This document shows, piece after piece, positions 36,598-44,453 of a stretch of 64,000 bases of DNA. The first letter of the stretch is position 1, and the number at the start of each line of letters is the position of its first letter. The notes under the pieces were generated by a model. The model worked only from the letters and a program-made list of their open reading frames with translations, had not been told where the DNA came from and searched no databases. Made by a program: the position numbers and the translations under genes. The DNA is taken from assembly GCA_046331565.1 (NCBI GenBank), contig JAXLQP010000001.1, positions 2,418,001 to 2,482,000 on the forward strand. The letters are read 5' to 3'. This DNA comes from DASRDU01 sp046331565 (GTDB lineage Bacteria > Acidobacteriota > Blastocatellia > RBC074).

Positions 36598-39222
36598 TCA
36601 GAAGCTGAATCTCATTCCGGTTTCAACTCTCCGGCCCGGCAGGGCGGCGATGGCCTGGCCAAAGAACGGTGATGACTGCACGCCAATGAAATTCGTCAGG
36701 TTGGCGTGATTGAGCAGGTTCGAAGCCTGCAAATAAAACTCCGTGCGAAAGCGTTTGTTCGCTGCGCCGAATGATGGCATTGCGCCGAGCATTCCGTCGC
36801 CGGGTTCGCCGCGCACCACGCGCACCTGCATCTGCCCTCCTCCGGCATTCTCTTTCGGCTTGCCAAAACCAAAACCCCAGCTCAGGCGCAGGCCCGTATT
36901 GACCTGCGCGGCTCCGCGTGCGCTGTTGCGCCCGACACTTGCGGGCCGGTCGTTGATGACGGCATCACCGTTGTTATCAAAGCCGGTCGTGATCGTGTAC
37001 GGCGGCGCTGACAGGTAATTGAACGTTGTGCCCGCGCGCAGCGCCCTGAAGATCGGAAAGCTCGCCATCACGAAAAACATCTGCCGGATGTCGTTTGCCG
37101 CCGGGCCGCGTTCGGCGCGCAGGTTGTAACTGTCAACCGGCAGGCTGAACGGGCTGTCGGATTCGTTCGTCGTTTTCGACAAACGAAAATTCATCGCCAG
37201 AAAGATGCGCTTCGGCAGGTTGTTCCAGCTCAGATTGAACATCAGCGCGTGCGTGAACGAGTTTGCGACCGAAGCGATCTGCGTGATGTTGCCCTGCGTC
37301 GGATCAGGCCGACCGAGGCCCGGCAGCGGCTGATTGATGTTGATGCCGCGCAACTGATGCAGCCCGCGTGTGTAAAAGTAATTCGTCATCAGCCGCATGC
37401 CACGCGGCAGTTCGCGCTCAACGCCGATTGAAGCCTGCGCGACGTAAGGCATCTGCAACGCGGCAGCGCGGCGAATCACGCTCGGCGGCAAAGTAATCGC
37501 CGTGCCGCCCGCAAACGGATCAGGAAAGCCCGGATTGCGAATAATCAGATCATTCTGCCGCTGCCCGTTGACGCGCAGAATCTGTTCATAGGTCGCCGCG
37601 CCGAACCAGTCATAAAAAATGCCGCCGCCGCCGCGCAGTGTTGTCTTTCCGTCTTTGAAAGGCGACCACGCAAAACCGGCGCGCGGCGCAAAATTGCTTT
37701 TGTCATCCAGGTTCGTTTGCAGTTCGTGACGCACGCCCAAATTGAGCGAGAAATTTTTTCTGACGCGCCACTCATCCTGAATGAACCAGCCGAACTGATA
37801 CTGAGCGAGCGTGACGGCGGGCGAGCCGCTGCGCCGCGCAAATTGCAGCGGGCGACCGGCGCGAAAGTCAGCGAGGCTGGCAAAGGTGAAAGTGCCATTT
37901 GTGTTGCGCAGTTCGCTGCTGTCGTACCGACCCGCTTCAAACGTCAGCCCGGCGCGCAGCGTGTGTTTTTTGAAGAAAGCCAGATCAATGTTGTCGGTCA
38001 GTTCGATTTCGCGCACGCGGCGGTCGCTGGTCAGTTGCGCGCCGCCGCTCGTGAAGGCATCGAGCACCTGAATCGTCTGCGCCTGCGAAAGCGAACGAAG
38101 GCCGACATCCTGCCACCGCGTCTGAAAGCGCAGTTCGTTGAAGATGTGCTTTCCAATCGCGCCTGAATCAGCCAGTCTGAAAATATGTTCGGCGGCATCG
38201 CTCGCGTAAGCGCGTTCGGCGAGGTCGAAATTGCCGACGCCGAGGTTGTCCTGTCGCGTGGCGTTGCGCTGATATTCGCCGCGCAGCGTGTGCGTTTTGG
38301 TCAGCGCGTGCTCAAGTCGCGCCTGCAAATTCAGCCGTCGCGTCGGGCGGCGAATCAGGTCATTGAAATTTCTGTCAGCGAGCGCGGCGAAAATCGTCTT
38401 TGTGTCGTAAGAGTTCATCGCGTCGCCCGACACAAACAGCGAAGTGTGATTGCGCCAGAGCGGGCCGCTGAAATCGAAGTTGAAGCGCCGATCCTGCTCC
38501 GGCCCTTTGAACGGCGCAAAGGCGTTGCGCGCGTTGAGCGATTCATCACGAAAGCCGCCGCCAAAGCTGCCGTGCCAGTTGTTCACGCCGGGTTTGGTGA
38601 AAACGTCAATGCTGATGAATCCGGCTTCGTGGTTTTCAGCGGCGTAAGGATTGGTGCGAAAACGAATCTCACGAATCTGCGATTTCGGCGGCATCTTTCC
38701 GCCCCCGAAACCATTGACGCGCAGCCGTGCGCCCGGCCCGGCCATCTGCTGAATCGCTTCTTCAAACAGATCAGGATCATCAGGCAGTTGCGCGATGGCT
38801 TCTTCAGTCAGCACAGTCGAGAAGGCATTGCCGCGCGAATCGGTGTTTGCTTCGCGCTTGTCCTGGCCGACGCTGATTTCTTCCTTCACGCCTGCGACCT
38901 GCAATTTCACTTCAAGCTGATTAGCGCCGGGCTTCAGCGTGAGTTCGCGGTTTTCATAAGGCTCAAAGCCTGCGGCTTCGACCCGCACGCGATACTTTCC
39001 GGCGGCAAGCTGAATGAACCTGGCTTCGCCGCCCGTGCTCGTCTGCAATGTTTTTGGCGTGAGGCTGTCGGCTTCAAGCTGCACGCGGGCACTGGCAATC
39101 GCTGCGCCGCTCGGATCAAGCACATTTATTTTCAGATTTGCCTCGCCGCGACTTTGCGTGTTGACCGGCAGCAGGACACACCACAGGCTCAGCAGCCCGA
39201 TCAGAAGGCTGTGGGAACGCAT
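36598..39222 (-). CDS. Oar-like TonB-dependent receptor, smaller member
   Basis: An 874-residue outer-membrane protein with a signal peptide (to ~24), a carboxypeptidase-regulatory sandwich (INVLDPSGAAIASARV, ~33-115), plug features (LRVNGFGGG, FISIDVFTKPG) and a barrel ending in Phe (ETGMRFSF). A ggaga ribosome site precedes the ATG. It lacks the long linker loops of its two paralogues in the window and so is shorter. Upstream, on the same strand after 106 nt, is a LolA-like protein gene. The ligand is unknown. Confidence 0.87.
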   Translation of the reverse strand: MRSHSLLIGLLSLWCVLLPVNTQSRGEANLKINVLDPSGAAIASARVQLEADSLTPKTLQTSTGGEARFIQLAAGKYRVRVEAAGFEPYENRELTLKPGANQLEVKLQVAGVKEEISVGQDKREANTDSRGNAFSTVLTEEAIAQLPDDPDLFEEAIQQMAGPGARLRVNGFGGGKMPPKSQIREIRFRTNPYAAENHEAGFISIDVFTKPGVNNWHGSFGGGFRDESLNARNAFAPFKGPEQDRRFNFDFSGPLWRNHTSLFVSGDAMNSYDTKTIFAALADRNFNDLIRRPTRRLNLQARLEHALTKTHTLRGEYQRNATRQDNLGVGNFDLAERAYASDAAEHIFRLADSGAIGKHIFNELRFQTRWQDVGLRSLSQAQTIQVLDAFTSGGAQLTSDRRVREIELTDNIDLAFFKKHTLRAGLTFEAGRYDSSELRNTNGTFTFASLADFRAGRPLQFARRSGSPAVTLAQYQFGWFIQDEWRVRKNFSLNLGVRHELQTNLDDKSNFAPRAGFAWSPFKDGKTTLRGGGGIFYDWFGAATYEQILRVNGQRQNDLIIRNPGFPDPFAGGTAITLPPSVIRRAAALQMPYVAQASIGVERELPRGMRLMTNYFYTRGLHQLRGININQPLPGLGRPDPTQGNITQIASVANSFTHALMFNLSWNNLPKRIFLAMNFRLSKTTNESDSPFSLPVDSYNLRAERGPAANDIRQMFFVMASFPIFRALRAGTTFNYLSAPPYTITTGFDNNGDAVINDRPASVGRNSARGAAQVNTGLRLSWGFGFGKPKENAGGGQMQVRVVRGEPGDGMLGAMPSFGAANKRFRTEFYLQASNLLNHANLTNFIGVQSSPFFGQAIAALPGRRVETGMRFSF

Positions 39223-39293
39223 AAATTTTCTCCGCAGATTTCGCGGCCCTTACGTCAGCAGGCCGCGCAGTTTGAGGACAGCGGTGATTATGG

Positions 39294-39320
39294 TTCGACA
39301 AGCTGGCAGCCTGGCGAACT
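39294..39320. repeat. Diverged gacaagctg palindrome (copy D2)
   Basis: The sequence ttcgacaagctggcagcctg then gcgaa is an imperfect palindrome of the family seen at 12773-12850. It lies just after the stop of the LolA-like gene. Confidence 0.7.
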
Positions 39321-39328
39321 TCAATAAA

Positions 39329-40240
39329 CTATTTCTTCTCGAATTTGTCAGCCTTGATCGATGGATTGATTTTGAATTTCGAGAGTTCCATCTCTTCAGT
39401 CACCTGGCCTTCGACTGATTTCGAGATGCGGTGCGGCAGCGTGACGCCGTTCAGGTTGCGGTAATCTGAAAAATGCACCTGATATTCAACGGGCGGTTCA
39501 TCCTGAGGCATCTGCGCCTGCGCCTTTGCCACGCCTTCCTTCTGTAATTTCTCAATCTCTTCGCGGCTGCGCGCGGTGACTGAGTTCATCACGATGCGAG
39601 GCTTGCGTGCCTTGTATGTCAGCATCAGCGGCAGGTGCGTTTTCTGATCGAGAAACAACTGAACCGCAAAATTGTTCGGGCCTTTGACATCGAGAATATC
39701 AGCGCGGCCATCGGGCGCTTCGGCTTCACCGGCGTAGCTGTATTCAACCGGAAATGATGAGGGCGTCGTCAGCAGCAGACCGAGCAGCAGGCGCGACATT
39801 TCAGCGCGCACCATCTGCTGCTGCATCTTCTGCGCTTCCTGCGGATTGACGTTGCCGCCGGGAGCAGGCCCCTGTCTGAAAACGACCATGCCGCCGCCAC
39901 CGCCGCTGTTCTGCGTGTCCATCCACGCCGTTTCGCCGTTGATGGCGTCGGTGCGCGTGATTTCGATGCCGGGCATCGGATTCATGGTTTCGGTTTTGAG
40001 GTATTTGTCGGGCAGCATCATTTCAAGTTCGATGTCGCCTGACATTTCGCGCTCGCCGAGGACGCGGCGATAGCTGCCGGTGACGGCCAGCGATTTGAGC
40101 TTGTCAACACCCGCAGCGGCGCGGGCCTGCGCGATCAGTTCCTGCGCGCGGGCGTCTGTTTTACCGGGTGCGCTCTGCGCCAGCGCGACGACTGAACACA
40201 CGATCATTAACAGCAGTGACTCCATCAGGACACATTTCAT
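39329..40240 (-). CDS. Exported LolA-like / outer-membrane lipoprotein-sorting-like protein
   Basis: A 303-residue protein with a signal peptide (LLLMIVCSVVALAQ) and a mature part with a conserved opening (ELIAQARAAAGVDKLKSLAVTG) and many strands. The pattern recalls LolA/LolB-like beta half-barrels, but it also has a Gly-rich loop (QNSGGGGGMVVF) and no clear lipid-pocket signature. I start at the ATG at 40240 with agga 12 nt upstream; a TTG just before it is an alternative. It lies directly upstream of the third receptor on the same strand and could be co-transcribed. Function uncertain. Confidence 0.65.
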   Translation of the reverse strand: MKCVLMESLLLMIVCSVVALAQSAPGKTDARAQELIAQARAAAGVDKLKSLAVTGSYRRVLGEREMSGDIELEMMLPDKYLKTETMNPMPGIEITRTDAINGETAWMDTQNSGGGGGMVVFRQGPAPGGNVNPQEAQKMQQQMVRAEMSRLLLGLLLTTPSSFPVEYSYAGEAEAPDGRADILDVKGPNNFAVQLFLDQKTHLPLMLTYKARKPRIVMNSVTARSREEIEKLQKEGVAKAQAQMPQDEPPVEYQVHFSDYRNLNGVTLPHRISKSVEGQVTEEMELSKFKINPSIKADKFEKK

Positions 40241-40624
40241 CAATCAGTTCTCCTTTCGCTCTCAGTTGTCTGAAAGTGTGAGAAGAGTTCCATTTTGTGC
40301 GGTGATTTCCTGGCGAAAGGATGGGCGTCAAATGACAGCAGCGAATCAGCTCAGAAATGTCGCGTTCACGGACGTCACCATTCCACGTCTGATTCGCTGC
40401 CGGTTGCTGGGACGATGAATGCAGGCTCGCACTCATCGCTGGCATCATGGCTGAAAACCCGATGACAGTGGTTAAGCTCAGGAAAAGAGTTTGTTAAGAC
40501 TGTAAAAAAATCAGGCTGTGTGGCGGCCCCTGTCCGGCTGATCTTTGCGGTAATGCGGCAGTGAGGGCTGAAAATTCTGCGAATAATTGCTGAGGCTGCG
40601 GCGGGTGTGCATATAATTCGGATT
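40241..40624. other. Intergenic region upstream of the divergent LolA-like and kinase genes
   Basis: No gene seen. It contains an inverted repeat with 12-nt arms (gcagcgaatcag at 40338-40349; complement at 40389-40400) and the kinase promoter at about 40587-40617. Confidence 0.6.
40612..40617 (+). promoter_or_regulatory. Perfect -10 box; likely leaderless start of the kinase mRNA
   Basis: TATAAT ends 7 nt before the kinase ATG at 40625, which would place transcription start at or next to the initiation codon. A weak -35 (TTGCTG, 40587-40592) lies 19 nt upstream. Confidence 0.55.
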
Positions 40625-42553
40625 ATGAAAGCGTGGAAGCGTCAACCGAAAACAATGCTGGTCGTGGTGGGGCTGCTGCTGCTGCTGCTGCCGCTGCTGG
40701 CAACGCTGCAATACCGCTGGCTCGGTCAGGTCAGCGATGGTGAACGGGAACAGTTGAAGTGGAGCCTGCGCACGACAGCCCGGCGGTTCGCCCAGGATTT
40801 CGACCGCGAACTGACGCTTGCCTATGCCGCTTTTGCTTCAGGGCCGTCGCCGCAGGGCGAGCTTGATCAGAAGGATTACCTGGCCAGATATGACCGCTGG
40901 CAGGCGACCGCGCAACATCCGCAACTGGTCAGAGAAATCTTTCTGGCGCGACTGGATGATAACGATCAGCTTGCGCTCAAACGGCTCAATCCTGAACTTC
41001 ACCAGTTCATTCCGCGCGAATGGCCGGAAGAGATGCACCCGCTGCGGCAGCGCCTCGAACAGCACTTTCAGAACACGAGCCGCCTGCTTTCATCATCCTC
41101 GCGCGCGCAGTCGTCCGAAGCCGAAGCCTCGGTCAGAGAGGTGTTGCGCCGTCCCATTCCGGCCACTGCCGAAGAGGTTCCGGCGCTGGTTATTCCGATT
41201 CTCAGCCCGCCGGTCGTCAGAGAAAACGGTGAAATCTCGCTGCGCCCGGCTTCAGGCGTGGTGATCGTGCGGCTGAGTCTGAATTACATTCAGCAGGAAC
41301 TGCTGCCGGTGCTGGCGCGCCGTCATTTCGATGCTGACAAGGAACTCAATTACAACGTCGCCATCGTCAGTCGCCAGGAACCGCGCCGGGTGCTTTATCA
41401 GTTCGGCCCGCACCTCGCACAGTCTCAGGCTGATCAGGACGCGCTCAGGGCCGACGTGACTGCCGGACTGTTCGGGCTGCGTTACGATGAACTGCGCAAC
41501 CTGATGCGCAACCGGGCCGCCGAAACTGAAGCAAACAATCAGCGCCCGGCAGGCACTGCACAACCAGCCGAAACGACAAATCCGGTCAGCAGTCCGTCGC
41601 CGCGCCCCGACCAGGGCGCAGGCTTTGCGCCGGGCGAAGACAACCGGCCCTGGCAGATGCTGATCAGGCACCGGGCCGGATCGCTCGATGCGGCAGTGGC
41701 AAGCGTGCGCCGCCGCAATCTGCTGCTCAGTTTCGGCATTATGGCCATGCTGGCCGTGAGCGTGGTGCTGATGATGCTGTCATCGCGGCGCGCGGGCCGT
41801 CTGGCGCAGCAGCAGATCGAATTTGTCGCCGGAGTCTCGCACGAACTGCGCACGCCGCTCGCTGTGATTCGCTCGGCGGGCGAGAACCTGGCCGATGGCG
41901 TTATCAGAGACAATGACCAGATCAAACGTTACGGCAAGCTGATCCGCGATGAAGGCCGCCGCCTGACTGAAATGGTCGAGCAGGTGCTCGAATTTGCCGG
42001 GGCGCAGTCAGAACGCCGCAAATACGAGTTGCAGCCCGTCAATCCTGCTGACCTGATCGAACAGGCCGTCAGCGCCGCGCAGCCGCAGATGATCGAAGGC
42101 AGCTTTGAAATCGAGAAGCGCATTCAGCCCGACCTGCCCGACGTGCTGGCTGAAGCCCCGGCCCTGTCGCGGGCCATTCAGAACCTGCTGAGCAACGCGA
42201 TGAAATACAGCGGGCACAGCCGCTGGATCGGGTTGCGCGCTCAGGTTGTCAACAATGGCAGGGGCGAGCAGGTGCAGATCACCGTCGAAGATCGCGGCCT
42301 GGGCATTCCGTCCGCTGAACTCTCGCATATCTTCGAGCCGTTTTATCGCGGCAGCGAAGTGATGGCGGCACAGATTCACGGCAACGGCCTCGGTCTGAGT
42401 CTGGTCAAAAACATTGTCGAAGCGCACGGCGGCAGCGTGGCCGTCAAAAGCAGCCCCGGTCGCGGCAGCATCTTTACGATCATGCTGCCCGCCAGTCCTC
42501 CGGCCAGAGAACTCACCGGCGAGGCTGAATCTGTCCTGAACACCGGTTCATAA
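40625..42553 (+). CDS. Sensor histidine kinase
   Basis: A 642-residue membrane kinase: TM1 at ~11-29, an extracytoplasmic region of ~330 residues with no recognised domain, TM2 (NLLLSFGIMAMLAVSVVLMM), then the dimerisation domain with the H-box SHELRTPLAVIRSA (H406). The ATPase follows: NLLSNAMKYSG (N-box), VEDRGLGIPSAEL (G1), FEPFYRG, GNGLGLSLVKNIVEAHGG. I start at the ATG at 40625 rather than the upstream in-frame GTG because the latter overlaps a perfect -10 box. It precedes an OmpR-type regulator by 103 nt and together they form a two-component system. The signal is unknown. Confidence 0.92.
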   Translation: MKAWKRQPKTMLVVVGLLLLLLPLLATLQYRWLGQVSDGEREQLKWSLRTTARRFAQDFDRELTLAYAAFASGPSPQGELDQKDYLARYDRWQATAQHPQLVREIFLARLDDNDQLALKRLNPELHQFIPREWPEEMHPLRQRLEQHFQNTSRLLSSSSRAQSSEAEASVREVLRRPIPATAEEVPALVIPILSPPVVRENGEISLRPASGVVIVRLSLNYIQQELLPVLARRHFDADKELNYNVAIVSRQEPRRVLYQFGPHLAQSQADQDALRADVTAGLFGLRYDELRNLMRNRAAETEANNQRPAGTAQPAETTNPVSSPSPRPDQGAGFAPGEDNRPWQMLIRHRAGSLDAAVASVRRRNLLLSFGIMAMLAVSVVLMMLSSRRAGRLAQQQIEFVAGVSHELRTPLAVIRSAGENLADGVIRDNDQIKRYGKLIRDEGRRLTEMVEQVLEFAGAQSERRKYELQPVNPADLIEQAVSAAQPQMIEGSFEIEKRIQPDLPDVLAEAPALSRAIQNLLSNAMKYSGHSRWIGLRAQVVNNGRGEQVQITVEDRGLGIPSAELSHIFEPFYRGSEVMAAQIHGNGLGLSLVKNIVEAHGGSVAVKSSPGRGSIFTIMLPASPPARELTGEAESVLNTGS

Positions 42554-42656
42554 CCGCGAACTTTCACGCCGCTGCGGGCGTTATCATCTGCGCCGCTGGT
42601 TATCCTTTTATTCTGGTTATTCTGGTTCCCGTCACATCAGGCTCAATGAGGTAAGC

Positions 42657-43343
42657 ATGAGCAAGCGAATCCTGCTGGTTGAAGATGAACCCGGTCTGCT
42701 GCTGACGCTGTCTGACCGGCTGCGCAATGAAGGTTACACGGTCGAAACGGCGCACGATGGCGAGGCCGGGTATCAGCGCGCCGCACACGAAGCCTTTGAC
42801 CTGCTGATTCTGGATGTCATGCTGCCGCGCCGCAACGGCTTCGATCTGCTGCGTGATCTGCGGCAGCAGGGCGTGCAGACCCCGGCCATTATGCTGACAG
42901 CGCGCGGTCAGATTTTCGACAAGGTGCTGGGCCTCAAGCTTGGCGCGGATGATTACCTGACCAAACCGTTTGAGATGGCTGAACTACTGGCGCGTCTGGA
43001 AGCCGTGCTGCGCCGCGTTCCCGCGACTGCCGCTGCGCAGGCGGGCATTTATCAGTTCGGTGACATCAGAATTGATTTTCGCCGCGCCGAAGTCACGCGG
43101 GGCGACGAGAAGATCGAACTTTCGGCCCGCGAGTTTCAGTTGCTGCGCTATTTCATCGAACACCGCGAAGCCACGCTGTCGCGTGATGAACTGCTCAACG
43201 AAGTCTGGGGCTATGATTCGCTGCCGACCACGCGCACGGTGGATGTGCATGTGGCGTGGCTGCGGCAGAAACTGGAACCCAATCCGCGCCATCCGCAGTT
43301 CATTCTGACCGTGCATGGACTGGGCTATAAATTTGTCGGCTGA
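42657..43343 (+). CDS. OmpR-family response regulator
   Basis: A 228-residue DNA-binding regulator: receiver with D53, T81 and K103, followed by a winged helix (FGDIRIDFRRAEV, SAREFQLLRYFIEH, TRTVDVHVAWLRQKLE, VHGLGYKFVG). An atgaggtaa ribosome site precedes the ATG. It pairs with the kinase immediately upstream. The degenerate receiver at 54586-55026 is closely similar to this receiver, so one probably arose from the other. Confidence 0.95.
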   Translation: MSKRILLVEDEPGLLLTLSDRLRNEGYTVETAHDGEAGYQRAAHEAFDLLILDVMLPRRNGFDLLRDLRQQGVQTPAIMLTARGQIFDKVLGLKLGADDYLTKPFEMAELLARLEAVLRRVPATAAAQAGIYQFGDIRIDFRRAEVTRGDEKIELSAREFQLLRYFIEHREATLSRDELLNEVWGYDSLPTTRTVDVHVAWLRQKLEPNPRHPQFILTVHGLGYKFVG

Positions 43344-43660
43344 TTTCGCCGGAAAATCTGCCGACTGCCGGTGCAATCGCTTGTCAAAGCACCGGACGGT
43401 TCTTATACTCTGGCCTCCCCCGAACATTCAGACAATGATCAAATGACGAATCCTTTCAGTTCCGGGATCGTTCACAATCCCCCCGATGACCACAGTTTCC
43501 TGATCAATCCCGCGCCAGGGAAACAGAATCAGCAGCCCGGACATTGCTGATCACCTGATGAGGCCGGTCAGGGGTGCAATCTGCTCCTGAGTGCCGAACC
43601 GGCAGTCGCCATCGAAAAAGCAACAGTGTTTTCACCATCCAGCCCCGGAGGGAACCATTC
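43344..43660. other. 317-bp gap before the small coiled-coil gene
   Basis: No gene seen. The first small coiled-coil gene starts at 43661 with a cggaggga ribosome site; a possible -10 (TATACT) lies near 43403. Nothing else stands out. Confidence 0.5.
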
Positions 43661-43921
43661 ATGCAACCTGTCAGTCGGCCTGTTTCCTGGGAGTCAGAAG
43701 AACACGATCACAACCGCAATGTTGTCCACTTTGAGCAGAACACAGAGCACAGACTGATCCGCGCGCTTGACGAAATTGCCGCGCTGCACGATGAAATTCG
43801 CCGCCTGCGGCTGGCGCTCGCGCACAGCGAACGCCACGTGGCGCACCGCGATGTGCTGCTGCGCAATGCGCTGCAACGCGAACAGGAACTGCGATCAGCC
43901 ATCGTTCGCCATCGTCCCTGA
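43661..43921 (+). CDS. Small coiled-coil protein, paralogue 1
   Basis: An 86-residue soluble protein, no signal peptide. The C-terminal two thirds is one charged helix with heptad character: HRLIRALDEIAALHDEIR, RLRLALAHSERHVAHRDV, LLRNALQREQELRSAIV. The same pattern recurs in the protein at 53738-54013 (RALD.I..L..E.R.LR, then ALA.SER.V..RDVLL.NAL.RE.ELR). The ATG at 43661 is supported by cggaggga; an open frame extending upstream has no such support. It lies between an OmpR regulator and the first CHAT gene. Function unknown; a dimerising adaptor is a guess. Confidence 0.75.
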   Translation: MQPVSRPVSWESEEHDHNRNVVHFEQNTEHRLIRALDEIAALHDEIRRLRLALAHSERHVAHRDVLLRNALQREQELRSAIVRHRP

Positions 43922-44453
43922 GCCTTCCCGTCTTCTTCGTTTCCCCCTGCTGCGGCAGCCTCGTCAGGAATCCGTCAGCACGACCGGAAGGCACTCGGTG
44001 CTGATTCTGCTTTACCTGCTGCAGCCGTCTTCATTCACTCAATTATTCTGCTCTGAATCCCCCCGGCAGCAACGGCAAAGTCGGGCGAACTGTCGGTTAT
44101 TGTCGCCACGCCGGACGACACACCTGACACTGAACCGGACTTCACTCAAACTGCTTCCGGTCACAGTTTCATCTGACAACCGGCCAGGTCTGGCTTATAA
44201 TCTGCGCGATCATCTGGATCATCAGAGCCAGTCCTGACGCGCGCTCTTCAGAATCAGCGCAGATTGTGTTCTCACCAGATGAATGCCGCCTCCGGCCAGA
44301 CCGATGCCCTCGCGCAGCGATGTGTTGTTACCTCCCTTCACACCGGCTGCCAGCAGTTTTCGCAACTCAGCCTGGCCTGTCAGGTAATCACACGTTTTTC
44401 CGTGATCAGCCATTTTTGAAAAGCATGACCAGCAACAGCCTCAACCGAAACCG
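43922..44453. other. Upstream region and leader of CHAT gene 1
   Basis: No convincing gene. It holds the promoter at 44173-44201 and a ~250-nt leader that resembles the leader before CHAT gene 2: shared words include agccagtcctg/agccagccctg, cgcgc, tctcacc, and tcacacgttttt...tgatca-like sequence near the end. Confidence 0.6.
44173..44201 (+). promoter_or_regulatory. Sigma-70-type promoter of CHAT gene 1
   Basis: CTGACA (44173-44178), exactly 17 nt, TATAAT (44196-44201). Nearly the same promoter precedes the second CHAT gene. Confidence 0.75.

Noticed and set aside
38185..39327. 380-codon plus-strand open frame opposite the third receptor
   Set aside because: Antisense to a gene with clear signal peptide, plug and barrel; no recognisable motif.
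44222..44413. 63-codon minus-strand open frame in the CHAT 1 leader
   Set aside because: No ribosome site or family pattern, and the leader of CHAT 2 does not conserve the frame.
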